A stretch of DNA of 48,981 bases. It comes from JAYEHK01 sp034659475 (lineage in GTDB: Bacteria; Bacillota; Syntrophomonadia; Syntrophomonadales; Syntrophomonadaceae). Positions 34,384 to 42,810 of this stretch are shown here, in pieces. A model generated the notes under the pieces. That model made no database searches and had not been told where the DNA came from. It was given only the letters and a program-made list of their open reading frames with translations. Position 1 is the stretch's first letter. Every line of letters starts with the position of its first letter. Position numbers and translations under genes: made by a program. The stretch covers positions 1 to 48,981 of the forward strand of contig JAYEHK010000082.1 in NCBI GenBank assembly GCA_034659475.1, read 5' to 3'.

Positions 34384-35133
34384 TTGAAGGTTCTAGTATG
34401 TGTTAAGCAAACATTTGACACAGAAGCCAAGGTCGAATTGAAAGATGGCAAAATCAACGATGCGGGAATTAATTTAATCATTAACCCGTATGATGAAGTT
34501 GCTGTAGAAGGTGCAATTCAATTAAAAGAAAAGAAAGTTGCTGATGAGGTAGTAGTACTATCCGCTGGCGCTGACAAAGCTTTGGATGCTATTCGTACCG
34601 CACTTGCAATGGGAGCGGACAGAGGCATACTGGTAAAACAGGACAAAGACGCGGACGAGTATGCGAGAGCAGTAGCATTGGCAACTGCAATCAAAGATGA
34701 AAATCCTGACTTAATCCTCGCCGGGCACGTTGCTGCGGATGATGGATCTTCTCAGGTTCCTACCCGTGTAGCCGAAATTCTGGGCCTTCCTCATGTGAAT
34801 GTTATAACCAGCCTGGAAATTAATGATGGTGTTGCTACATGCACCAGTGAAGCAGATGGTGGTACGGCAACAACGGAAGTTAAACTTCCGGCAGTTATTT
34901 CCTCACAGGTTAGCTGGAATGAACCTCGGTATCCGTCGATGAAGGGTATCATGCAGGCGAAGAAAAAGAAAGTTAATAATCTTGATGCAGTAGCTGTTGA
35001 CAACAAGGTAAATGTGGTCGAATTTGCTATGCCTGCCGCTAAAACAGCTGGCATTAAGATCGAGGAAGATCCTGATGTAGCTGCAGCAAAATTGGGTGAT
35101 TGGATGCTCAATACGGTTAAAGTAGAAGTTTAA
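34384..35133 (+). CDS. etfB: Electron transfer flavoprotein subunit beta
   Basis: A 249-residue EtfB: KVLVCVKQTFDTEAKVE at the start, INPYDEVAVEGAIQL, LAGHVAADDGSSQVPTRVAEILGLPHVNVIT and PAVISSQVSWNEPRYPSMKGIMQAKKKKV. It accepts electrons from the acyl-CoA dehydrogenases as part of the EtfAB dimer. The start chosen is TTG 34384, seven bases after AAGGAGG. The ATG at 34378 would have only one base of spacing and adds two residues the family lacks. etfA follows after 44 bp, then a membrane Fe-S oxidoreductase gene. Confidence 0.95.
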   Translation: MKVLVCVKQTFDTEAKVELKDGKINDAGINLIINPYDEVAVEGAIQLKEKKVADEVVVLSAGADKALDAIRTALAMGADRGILVKQDKDADEYARAVALATAIKDENPDLILAGHVAADDGSSQVPTRVAEILGLPHVNVITSLEINDGVATCTSEADGGTATTEVKLPAVISSQVSWNEPRYPSMKGIMQAKKKKVNNLDAVAVDNKVNVVEFAMPAAKTAGIKIEEDPDVAAAKLGDWMLNTVKVEV

Positions 35134-35177
35134 TAATTGTTAAAATGTTTACTAGATAAACAAAAGGAGGGTAATAG

Positions 35178-36131
35178 ATGGCTGGAACATGGGTATTTGT
35201 AGACCAGAGAGATGGAAATATACGCAAAGTTTCATTTGAATTGCTATCAGAAGCTAAAAAATTCGGCGAAGAAGTAAGTGCTGTTGTATTTGGTAAAGGT
35301 GTAGAGGGACTGGCTCCTGAATTTGCTAAATATGGCGCTGACAAAGTATACGTTGCAGACGCTGACGTATTTGCTGATTATAATACTGGTGCATATGTTG
35401 CACAGATCGTTGCTATGATCAATGAATACAGCCCAAATGCAATCTTATTTGGACACACGATTAATGGTAGAGACATGGCTTCCCGCCTGGCTCAGAAGTT
35501 AGATGCAGGACTTGCAACAGATGCAATCGCTGCTGAAATCAGTGCAGGCAAAGGTGTTTTCACCAGAGCAATCTATGCTGGTAAAGCAATTGCGAAGGTT
35601 GAAGTAACAGGTTCACCTGTACTCGCAACCATTCGTGCAGGTGTTTGTGAAGTTGTTGAAGCTGCAGGAGCTGGCGAAGTTGTAAAAGCAGCTGTGGCAG
35701 CTACTGATGCTGATATTTATCAGGTTGCAAAAAACTTCGAAGCGACTGTTTCCGCCAGACCGGAACTGACTGAAGCCGAGAACGTTGTATCCGGTGGACG
35801 TGGATGTAAAGGTCCTGATGGAATCAAGGTTGTAGAAGAATTAGCTGATTTACTGGGTGCTGCTCTGGGTGGATCCCGTGCATCCATTGACTCCGGCTGG
35901 TTGGGACATGAATTACAGGTAGGTCAAACGGGTAAGGTTGTTAACCCGAACCTTTATGTAGCATGCGGTATTTCTGGAGCAATCCAGCATCTGGCTGGAA
36001 TGTCTTCCTCCAAATTCATCGCAGCAATCAACACCGATCCAGAAGCTCCGATTTTCAGCGTAGCTGACTTTGGTGTTGTTGGCGACCTGTTTAAAGTTGT
36101 TCCTCTTCTGTGTGGCGAGCTGAAAAAATAG
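35178..36131 (+). CDS. etfA: Electron transfer flavoprotein subunit alpha
   Basis: A 317-residue EtfA. The N-terminal part contains TWVFVDQRDGNIRKVSFELL, and the C-terminal FAD-binding domain contains VVSGGRGCKGPDGIKVVEELADLLGAALGGSRASIDSGWLGHELQVGQTGKVVNPNLYVACGISGAIQHLAGM. There is no N-terminal ferredoxin extension as in some bifurcating EtfA. ATG 35178 has AAAGGAGGG upstream. Together with EtfB it should carry electrons to the membrane protein encoded next. Confidence 0.96.
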   Translation: MAGTWVFVDQRDGNIRKVSFELLSEAKKFGEEVSAVVFGKGVEGLAPEFAKYGADKVYVADADVFADYNTGAYVAQIVAMINEYSPNAILFGHTINGRDMASRLAQKLDAGLATDAIAAEISAGKGVFTRAIYAGKAIAKVEVTGSPVLATIRAGVCEVVEAAGAGEVVKAAVAATDADIYQVAKNFEATVSARPELTEAENVVSGGRGCKGPDGIKVVEELADLLGAALGGSRASIDSGWLGHELQVGQTGKVVNPNLYVACGISGAIQHLAGMSSSKFIAAINTDPEAPIFSVADFGVVGDLFKVVPLLCGELKK

Positions 36132-36218
36132 TTGGCCTTAAATATCAATGGTTCACTGGATATGCACTCATGCATATCCGGTGATCTTTGATTATTGTTG
36201 AAGGAGGGAATTAGATAG

Positions 36219-38348
36219 ATGATTTTTGGATTTGAGTCACTGGAAGGTGGTTATGGAGTCCCAATGCGTGTTGTTGGGGCTAATGTTCCTTATGAATGGC
36301 TGATATATCTTATTATGTTTATCCCTATAGGGGTTTTCCTATTTGGTTTTTATCAGAGAATACAGGTATGGCGTCTTGCCAAAGGTGAGATACATAGAAA
36401 TGACAAGATTGGTGAGCGCATCGTTTCCTTTCTGGTTAATACCTTTTTACATGTCAGGGTTATAAAAAAACCACTGGCTGGCTGGATGCATCTTTTATTG
36501 TTTTGGGGATTTCTAGTGTTATTCATCGCTGCTGGTGTGGACGCGGCGCATAATGCAATTAATTGGCCTCATCTTGAAGGTGGAATCTATATTGGTTTAT
36601 CATGGGTTGTTGATGTACTCGGTTTGCTTGCCTTGATAGGTATAGTTGTCTTAGCTGTCATTAGATATGTGCAAAAACCAGACCGTTTAAATGATACAAA
36701 AGCTAGCGATGGATGGGTAATTCTATTAGTGTTGGGGATTTTATTTACAGGGTTCGTTATTGAAGGTGCAAGAATTGCAGCACAAATTCAGTTATCAACT
36801 ACCATGCAGCAAATTGCTTATGAGCAGGCTGCTTCACCGATAGGCTGGTATTTTGCAAGCATGTTTGCTGGTGCTTCACTAGAAAGTATATTAATGTGGC
36901 ACAGGGTTCTATGGTGGTTCCATATGGTTATTGCATTCCTGTTTATAGCATTGGTTCCGTTTACGAAGTTATGGCATATATTTGGTGCTATGATAGGATA
37001 TATTTTCCGTGATTTAGAACCTTCATCCTGTCGAATGGTAGAAAATATAGAAGAAGCAGAAACCTTTGGTGTGGAAAACATTGAAGAATTTGCATGGAAG
37101 GATTTGTTTGATCTTGATGCCTGTACCCGATGTGGAAGGTGTCAGGAGGTGTGTCCTGCCTATAATACCGGCAAACAATTGAATCCTAAGGTCACACTGA
37201 TTCAAGCCATGAAACAGCATCTGGATGCTAAGACTCCTTATTTGATTGCCAATAAAGGGCAAGAAGAAGTGGTCGAAGAAATGGCTATGACGGCAGAGGG
37301 TGCAGAAGTACCAAATCCCGCCGAGCAGAGTTTGCTGTATGATATTGTTACGCCGGAGGTTATTTGGGATTGTACGAACTGCAGAGCATGTATGGAAGTA
37401 TGTCCAATGTACATTGAACATATTCCTAAGATTATTGATATGCGAAGAAACCTTGTTATGTGGCAGGGTGACATGTCGAGTGAAGCACAGGGTGCCTTTA
37501 CAAATATGGAACGTAATTACAATCCGTGGGGCGTTGGCTGGGCTTCTCGTGCCGAGTGGTTAAATGAGAGAAATGTGCGTGAAATGGTAAACCTCTTGCC
37601 TGAAGATGGTAAGGAGTTTGAATATCTGTTATATACAGGTTGTGCTGTTTCCTTTGATGATCGTTATAAAAGGGTTGGGGAAGCGCTCGTTAAGCTGTTG
37701 AACCAGGCAGGTGTCAGTTTCGGTTATCTGGGTACAGAAGAGTTCTGTTGTGGAGACTCTGCTAGAAGATTGGGCAATGAATATCTCTATCAGACGATGG
37801 CTGCGCAGAATATTGAGACCTTTAATAATTATGGGGTGAAAAAGATCATTGTTGTTTGTCCCCATGGTTACAATACTCTGAAGAATGAGTATCCCCAGAT
37901 GGGCGGAGAGTATGAGGTATATCATTATACTGAGATATTGGCCAAACTTGTTGCTGAAGGTAAGTTAAAACCTTCTAAATCTTTAGGAGCAAAGATAAGT
38001 TATCATGATTCTTGCTTCCTGGGTAGACATAATGGTGTTTATGATCAGCCCAGAAATGTAATTAAAGCAGCGGGTGGAACCATTGTTGAGATTGAAAAAT
38101 CGAAAGCCAACGCTTTTTGTTGTGGTGCTGGTGGCGGACGTATGTGGTTGGAAGAAGAAGCGGTAGAAGGCTTCAAACGTATTAACGATACTAGAACCGA
38201 CCAATTGCTGGAAAATAATCCGGATATGATCGTTACTAACTGTCCATTTTGTATGACCATGATCTCAGATGGTGTAAAAGGCGCAAACGCTGAAGAAAAC
38301 ACCAAAGTCTTTGATGTAGCAGAAGTATTGTGGCAATCAATTGAATAA
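36219..38348 (+). CDS. ETF:menaquinone oxidoreductase-like membrane Fe-S protein (EMO family)
   Basis: A 709-residue fusion. An N-terminal NarI-like membrane domain (about 1-270) has several helices with His residues suited to heme b, for example ILMWHRVLWWFHMVIAF. Two ferredoxin motifs follow, CTRCGRCQEVCP (302-313) and CTNCRACMEVCP (385-396), then two CCG domains, EFCCGDSARR (C510, C511) and FCCGAGGGR (C634, C635), as in heterodisulfide reductase subunits. Proteins of this design are known as ETF:(methyl)menaquinone oxidoreductases in anaerobic fatty-acid oxidisers. The position directly after etfBA supports transfer of electrons from ETF to menaquinone. ATG 36219 has GAAGGAGGG upstream. 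A strong terminator follows. Confidence 0.93.
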   Translation: MIFGFESLEGGYGVPMRVVGANVPYEWLIYLIMFIPIGVFLFGFYQRIQVWRLAKGEIHRNDKIGERIVSFLVNTFLHVRVIKKPLAGWMHLLLFWGFLVLFIAAGVDAAHNAINWPHLEGGIYIGLSWVVDVLGLLALIGIVVLAVIRYVQKPDRLNDTKASDGWVILLVLGILFTGFVIEGARIAAQIQLSTTMQQIAYEQAASPIGWYFASMFAGASLESILMWHRVLWWFHMVIAFLFIALVPFTKLWHIFGAMIGYIFRDLEPSSCRMVENIEEAETFGVENIEEFAWKDLFDLDACTRCGRCQEVCPAYNTGKQLNPKVTLIQAMKQHLDAKTPYLIANKGQEEVVEEMAMTAEGAEVPNPAEQSLLYDIVTPEVIWDCTNCRACMEVCPMYIEHIPKIIDMRRNLVMWQGDMSSEAQGAFTNMERNYNPWGVGWASRAEWLNERNVREMVNLLPEDGKEFEYLLYTGCAVSFDDRYKRVGEALVKLLNQAGVSFGYLGTEEFCCGDSARRLGNEYLYQTMAAQNIETFNNYGVKKIIVVCPHGYNTLKNEYPQMGGEYEVYHYTEILAKLVAEGKLKPSKSLGAKISYHDSCFLGRHNGVYDQPRNVIKAAGGTIVEIEKSKANAFCCGAGGGRMWLEEEAVEGFKRINDTRTDQLLENNPDMIVTNCPFCMTMISDGVKGANAEENTKVFDVAEVLWQSIE

Positions 38349-38350
38349 CA

Positions 38351-38385
38351 AAAAAAAAGATCCCCATTAGGGGATCTTTTTTTTT
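38351..38385. terminator. Bidirectional terminator after the etf operon
   Basis: AAAAAAAAGATCCCC, ATTA loop, GGGGATC and nine T: a perfect stem with U-tract. Confidence 0.95.
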
Positions 38386-38743
38386 GCCCTAATTTAAAAA
38401 GATATAATATGTAAGAGTGATTCCACTGCGGATAGAATTAGGCATTTAATTAAACACATGATTCAGTGGAGTCCACCATTTCCTCAGGACACAACAACCA
38501 ATGAAGAATTTAGTGCGTTTTTAACAATGTTACACGCTAGGGACATACCTCATTTGTATCCAATTGTTACATTAAAGTCTGCTCGGTTTCACATCGTTAC
38601 AATGCATTGCTTCGATCTGGAACAATTCTTATTCCTTGTAAGCATACAAAGCCTGCTGAATCGAGTTTAGCTATCTGGCATAACAGTTGCATTAGAGTAA
38701 GTTAAATAAAATAGATCGTTACAAAACGAAAGGAGTTGTTAAA
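38386..38743. other. Intergenic region without recognised gene
   Basis: About 360 bases. A 70-codon ORF at 38458-38670 has no SD and no family resemblance. Only the SD of the next gene (GAAAGGAG near 38728) is clear. Confidence 0.5.
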
Positions 38744-39010
38744 ATGGCAACAGGTAATGTAGAACAAAAACTCGCATTTGAAACACTGTCATACGGAACA
38801 CAACAGAATGACTGGCTTGCTTTAATGGAATTTGTTCAACGTTATAATGATGCAGGTAATCATGATTATTTTCCAGTTCATCAGTATTTTAAGAGCAGGA
38901 AAGCCTTACAAAAACTCGAGTTATTAGATGATACAGAGCTTACTCCTGCTGGCAAAGGATTGATTGCAGATTTCAATAAAATAGTTTGCCACGTGATGAA
39001 CAAAAAGTAG
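38744..39010 (+). CDS. Small conserved-looking protein of unknown function
   Basis: An 88-residue soluble protein I do not recognise. The ATG at 38744 has a good SD (GAAAGGAGTTGTT). The sequence is acidic to neutral, without signal peptide or membrane segment. The C-terminal half (RKALQKLELLDDTELTPAGKGLIADFNKIV) reads like the recognition helix and wing end of a winged-helix domain, so a small DNA-binding or protein-interaction role is conceivable, but this is only a pattern impression. It lies between the etf operon and a thiolase gene, with 480 bp of non-coding DNA downstream. Confidence 0.65.
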   Translation: MATGNVEQKLAFETLSYGTQQNDWLALMEFVQRYNDAGNHDYFPVHQYFKSRKALQKLELLDDTELTPAGKGLIADFNKIVCHVMNKK

Positions 39011-39350
39011 ACTTGTGATGGATAAATAATAGGCCATATTAAGTATGACTATGCACCCGAATAGAGTTGACCTGATCAATCGGGTACAAACTCACCAGGT
39101 GCAAATGGTTTCATATCAACGAATCAGCCTTTGCTTGCTAATCATTAGACGAGTAAGGGTCACAGGGGCACCCAAACTTTATCCCCATATAGTTGGTGAA
39201 ATCTATTCAGTTTAAATGGCCTTAGATTCACAGGAAAAAACACTACCCTTTGATCGCTCGGAAACTGCTTCTACCAAAAAATTCTGGCATATGGGATCTG
39301 ATGATAAATAACGTAACTGGAATTTAAATAATTAAAATATTCAACATATT
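39011..39350. other. Non-coding stretch with one hairpin
   Basis: No ORF with SD. A hairpin at 39055-39085 (ACCCGA/TCGGGT outside, TTGA/TCAA inside, 6-base bulge) lacks a T-run. Otherwise I see nothing. Confidence 0.4.
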
Positions 39351-39379
39351 TTGACAAATGAAGTATGAATAACTATAAT
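39351..39379 (+). promoter_or_regulatory. Perfect consensus sigma-A promoter of the thiolase gene
   Basis: TTGACA (39351-39356), exactly 17 bases, TATAAT (39374-39379). Both hexamers match consensus fully. The -10 lies at the inner edge of the left arm of a large palindrome. Confidence 0.85.
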
Positions 39380-39463
39380 CATTGAAAGAAAGAATATTGA
39401 TCAAATAATTAAATTATTTGATCAATATTCTTTCTTGTAGGCTTATAGTTATTCATACTTCAT
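39358..39463. repeat. 106-bp two-part palindrome in the thiolase promoter/leader
   Basis: Outer arms of 21 bp (39358-39378 and 39443-39463) and inner arms of 25 bp (39386-39410 and 39412-39436) are perfectly complementary. They are separated by short unpaired gaps of 7 bases (39379-39385) and 6 bases (39437-39442), with a 1-base centre. Transcription from the promoter at 39351 would begin near the inner arm, so the mRNA 5' end would be a 25-bp hairpin. It could be an operator, an mRNA-stabilising leader or a small mobile-element remnant. Confidence 0.9.
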
Positions 39464-39492
39464 ATAAACACAAAACTAGGAGGACTGATTAA

Positions 39493-40677
39493 ATGACAAG
39501 AGAAGTAGTATTGGTAGGAGCATGCAGAACCCCTGTTGGAACATTTGGTGGTACCCTTAAGGATACCAAGGTTGTGGACTTGGGAAGCGTTGCTATGAAG
39601 GAAACGCTGAGAAGATCTGGTGTAGATGCTGCACAGATTGATGAAGTTATTTTTGGCTGTGTAATTACTGCAGCGCAGGGTCAAAATGTAGCAAGACAAT
39701 CCGCCATCAACGCAGGAATTCCCAAGGAGATTACTTCCTTTACAATTAATAAGGTGTGTGGTTCTGGTTTAAGGGCTGTTAGCCTTGCAGCACAGATTGT
39801 TAAAGCAGGGGATGCAGACATTATTCTGGCAGGTGGAATGGAAAACATGTCCGCAGCACCGTATGCAATTGAAAAAGCACGGTATGGATACCGCATGAAT
39901 GATGGTAAACTTGTAGATACCATGATTAAGGATGGCCTATGGGAAGCATTTAATGATTATCATATGGGATTGACAGCAGAAAATATTAACGACCAATACG
40001 GAATTACCAGAGAAGAACAGGATGACTTTGGGTTCCGCAGTCAGCAATTAGCAGCTAAAGCGATAAAAAGCGGACGCTTCAAAGATGAAATAGTTCCTGT
40101 AGTGATCAAGACTCGTAAAGGGGAAACGGTATTCGATACAGATGAACATCCCCGTGAAACAACTCGTGAGAAAATGAGCAAATTAAGTCCTGCATTTAAA
40201 AAGGATGGTTCTGTAACAGCGGGTAATGCATCGGGAATCAATGATGGAGCTGGTGCGGTAATCGTTATGTCTAAAGAAAAGGCAGATGAATTAGGACTTA
40301 AACCGATGGCCAGAGTAATTAGTTATGCCTCTGGTGGAGTTGATCCTTCAGTGATGGGATTAGGTCCTATTCCGGCAACCAAAAAAGCGCTGAAGAAGGC
40401 TAATTTAACTGTTGATGATCTAGATTTAATTGAAGCCAATGAAGCATTTGCAGCACAATCTATTGCGGTTGCTCGTGATTGCGGCTGGGATAAGCAGATG
40501 GATAAAGTGAATGTTAATGGTGGTGCAATTGCACTGGGTCACCCGGTTGGCTGTTCAGGAATCAGAATATTGGTTACACTGCTGTATGAAATGGAAAAAC
40601 GGGAATCTAAAAAAGGTCTTGCGACACTATGCATTGGTGGCGGAATGGGGACTGCAATGATTGTTGAACGGATGTAA
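39493..40677 (+). CDS. thlA: Acetyl-CoA C-acetyltransferase (classical thiolase)
   Basis: A 394-residue thiolase with textbook motifs: nucleophile Cys89 in INKVCGSGLRAV, His350 in ALGHPVGCSG, Cys380 in LCIGGGMGTAM, and EANEAFAAQSIAV. It interconverts acetoacetyl-CoA and two acetyl-CoA in the cytoplasm. It is distinct from the NQNC-type thiolases at 4600 and 7425. ATG 39493 has CTAGGAGG upstream. It stands alone between its own consensus promoter with palindromic leader and a strong terminator, which suggests high, separate expression. Confidence 0.96.
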   Translation: MTREVVLVGACRTPVGTFGGTLKDTKVVDLGSVAMKETLRRSGVDAAQIDEVIFGCVITAAQGQNVARQSAINAGIPKEITSFTINKVCGSGLRAVSLAAQIVKAGDADIILAGGMENMSAAPYAIEKARYGYRMNDGKLVDTMIKDGLWEAFNDYHMGLTAENINDQYGITREEQDDFGFRSQQLAAKAIKSGRFKDEIVPVVIKTRKGETVFDTDEHPRETTREKMSKLSPAFKKDGSVTAGNASGINDGAGAVIVMSKEKADELGLKPMARVISYASGGVDPSVMGLGPIPATKKALKKANLTVDDLDLIEANEAFAAQSIAVARDCGWDKQMDKVNVNGGAIALGHPVGCSGIRILVTLLYEMEKRESKKGLATLCIGGGMGTAMIVERM

Positions 40678-40694
40678 TTATTCCGGATAGATTT

Positions 40695-40728
40695 AAAAGG
40701 ACTCCTGTACAGGAGTCCTTTTTTTTTC
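40695..40728 (+). terminator. Terminator after thlA
   Basis: A perfect palindrome, AAAAGGACTCCTGT against ACAGGAGTCCTTTT, followed by further T to ten in total. Confidence 0.95.
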
Positions 40729-40753
40729 GATTAGGGATTAGCCACTTGGTCAG

Positions 40754-40783
40754 TTGATAAAAATTGCAAACATTAGGTAAAAT
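40754..40783 (+). promoter_or_regulatory. Candidate promoter of coaD
   Basis: TTGATA (40754-40759), an 18-base spacer, TAAAAT (40778-40783). Confidence 0.4.
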
Positions 40784-40900
40784 AGGTTTGTTTCAGTAAC
40801 CAGACATGATAAAATACTAGCATAACTTTTATGTGCGTGGGTTAATGGCTTTACTGAAAAGAGTGAACGGAAAATATCATTTATTGAAGGAGTGAGTACT

Positions 40901-41401
40901 GTGCCTATTGCTGTCTATCCAGGCAGTTTTGATCCGATTACCAACGGGCATATTGATATTCTGGAAAGAACGAGTATGATGTTTGACAAAATTATTGTAG
41001 CGGTTGTTCATAACGTTACCAAGGATGCTCTTTTCACATTGGAGGAACGGGTGGAACTGATAAAACAGAGCACCAAACACCTCGACAATATTGAAGTAGA
41101 GTGTTTCAGTGGTTTGTTGGCTGATTACCTTGAGCAAAGGAATGCCAGGATCATTATTAGAGGATTGCGGTCTATTACTGATTTTGAATATGAGTCACAC
41201 ATGTCTATGATGAACAAGCACCTCTTTCCTGATGTTGATACGATATTTGTTATGTCCGATAATCGGTATATACATGTAAGCTCAAGTGGCGTGAAAGAGG
41301 CTGCATTGCTGGGAGGAAATGTCGGAAGCATGGTTCCGACAGTAGTAGTAGAAGGTCTTAATAACAAAATTCAAGCCTATTTTAAAAACAAACAGAAGTA
41401 A
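40901..41401 (+). CDS. coaD: Pantetheine-phosphate adenylyltransferase
   Basis: A 166-residue enzyme of CoA synthesis that transfers AMP to 4'-phosphopantetheine. The start PIAVYPGSFDPITNGHIDILERT holds the nucleotide-binding TNGHxDI. RGLRSITDFEYESHMSMMNKHL and SSSGVKEAALLGGNVGSMVP are also typical. GTG 40901 is chosen over GTG 40892, because the latter overlaps the SD GAAGGAG and the family begins MxIAVYPGSFDP. A terminator follows directly. Confidence 0.96.
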   Translation: MPIAVYPGSFDPITNGHIDILERTSMMFDKIIVAVVHNVTKDALFTLEERVELIKQSTKHLDNIEVECFSGLLADYLEQRNARIIIRGLRSITDFEYESHMSMMNKHLFPDVDTIFVMSDNRYIHVSSSGVKEAALLGGNVGSMVPTVVVEGLNNKIQAYFKNKQK

Positions 41402-41403
41402 AA

Positions 41404-41434
41404 AAGAAGCCGCATTTAGTTGCGGCTTCTTTCT
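41404..41434. terminator. Bidirectional terminator between coaD and the convergent cell-wall gene
   Basis: AAGAAGCCGCA, a 5-base loop, TGCGGCTTCTT, flanked by A-run and T-run. It serves both convergent genes. Confidence 0.92.
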
Positions 41435-41437
41435 CTA

Positions 41438-42058
41438 TTAATTTAAAATTGTTACTTTTACGTTTTGCATTCCCCAATCAAGCGCCAGTTGATGGTTGGA
41501 AAAACAAAGATCAATGTGATTTCCTTTTATGGCTCCGCCCTGGTCGGCAGCGATACCTTCACCGTAGCCTTCTACGTAAAGTTTGGTACCCATTGGAATG
41601 ACGTTTGGATCTACTGCGATAATTCCTTTGGCCAGAGGAAGGCCGATATAGGAGGGATAGCCATAATACGGATAATTGCACTTGTAACAGGAGCAATAAG
41701 CAGTAGCCAACATTGTTATTGTTCGACTGCCTCCTCTGGAAACCGTTGATGGAGAACTAGCTGTTACGCCTAGTGCTCTTTTTGTCTGGGGACCGATGAT
41801 CCCGTCTACGGTCAATTTATGATCCTTTTGAAACCGAATGACTGCATTGTAGGTTTTGGGCCCAAAGATGCCATCTGCTGTTCCACACCAGTAGCCATCA
41901 TTGTTTAGGGCTTTTTGAACCGTGACGACTTCTGTACCTCTAGATCCCTGTGATAAATTGCTGCTTGCGGCCGAGGCGGGCTCCACAGTTAGCATAACTG
42001 ATCCTAGAATAAACAAGGAAACAAATAATACAGGGATAACCCATATCGTTTTTCGCAT
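41438..42058 (-). CDS. Secreted peptidoglycan-binding protein with 3D domain
   Basis: A 206-residue exported protein. A signal peptide (MRKTIWVIPVLFVSLFILGSVMLTVEPASAAS) is followed by a peptidoglycan-binding domain 1 repeat (LSQGSRGTEVVTVQKALNNDGYWCGTADGIFGPKTYNAVIRFQKDHKLTVDGIIGPQTKRALG). A C-terminal 3D domain (TMLATAYCSCYK, GIIAVDPNVIPMGTKLYVEGYGEGIAADQGGAIKGNHIDLCF) has the three conserved Asp of a lytic-transglycosylase-like fold. It probably cuts peptidoglycan in the wall. GAAAGGAG lies before the ATG at 42058. It is monocistronic, and about 300 bases upstream hold no gene and no riboswitch that I could recognise. Confidence 0.93.
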   Translation of the reverse strand: MRKTIWVIPVLFVSLFILGSVMLTVEPASAASSNLSQGSRGTEVVTVQKALNNDGYWCGTADGIFGPKTYNAVIRFQKDHKLTVDGIIGPQTKRALGVTASSPSTVSRGGSRTITMLATAYCSCYKCNYPYYGYPSYIGLPLAKGIIAVDPNVIPMGTKLYVEGYGEGIAADQGGAIKGNHIDLCFSNHQLALDWGMQNVKVTILN

Positions 42059-42368
42059 AAATTAGCTCCTTTCGCTATCGTTGAAAAATTAATTGCTCTA
42101 CTCCTTCAAATGTGCATTAGTAAATGCAACGCACAATGACTAGTGTAGTTGAAACGACAAAAATCCTCAAATTGCTGTAGCTGTGTTTAGGCTGAATTGC
42201 TTGGGATAGCTTTAAAAGAACACGGGGCATTTGTCTTATTCACAGTGTTTAACCGACATGCACAACGATGGGATAAGCATCCAATGTAGCTATATATATA
42301 CGCGCATATATGGGGAGAAGAGGGAGAGATATAATTAGCCCCCCATGGCCGTAGGACACAACCAACGA
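42059..42368. other. Intergenic region upstream of the 3D-domain gene
   Basis: About 310 bases. A small hairpin TGCATT/AATGCA lies near 42113-42126. The minus strand was compared by eye with the c-di-AMP riboswitch often found before such genes and no match was seen. Confidence 0.4.
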
Positions 42369-42735
42369 TGAAAATAGGTGAGGCGCTAGGCATTGCCCTT
42401 ACTCTTCACACCTGACCCCTTACACAAAAAGGTCCGCGCAAGTCCAATAAAGTCTGTGTTAATTCGCGTCTATTCAACCTATTTAAATTTATAAAATCCG
42501 TGATAATCCGTTAAATCCGTGTAATCCGTGTCTATTAAAAAAATCTGCGTAAATCATAAAAATCATAATGATCCCCCTATCGGGGACAATGATGTTCGCT
42601 ATCGTTTACTATTTAGGTTGCTGCGTCTATTCAACATATCTATTTTCGTACTAACCCATTTCAACGTTCCAACTGTCCAACTAACCAACGTTCCAACTAA
42701 TAATTCCGCTTATACTCAACCTATTTTCTAATTAA
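42369..42735 (+). repeat. Dispersed repeat element, copy B, with terminal inverted repeats
   Basis: The same element as at 13861-14071. Left end GAAAATAGGTG (42370-42380) and right end AACCTATTTTC (42718-42728) form the inverted termini with one mismatch. The right 84 bases (42652-42735) match copy A with two differences. This copy is longer and carries a central block of short direct repeats (AATCCGTG units around 42485-42535) absent from copy A. It separates the 3D-domain gene from hslO and holds no gene. Confidence 0.8.
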
Positions 42736-42810
42736 CCAATGAATGTTTTTGAAAATATCGAATTTGTGGGTATAATTACTAATAAGAATATGGAAAGGAA
42801 TAAGGATTTA

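Noticed and set aside
38458..38670. 70-codon ORF after the etf terminator
   Set aside because: No SD sequence and no recognisable motif; probably chance.
42059..42360. Possible c-di-AMP riboswitch upstream of the 3D-domain cell-wall gene
   Set aside because: The minus strand lacks the conserved segments of that riboswitch as far as I can tell by eye.
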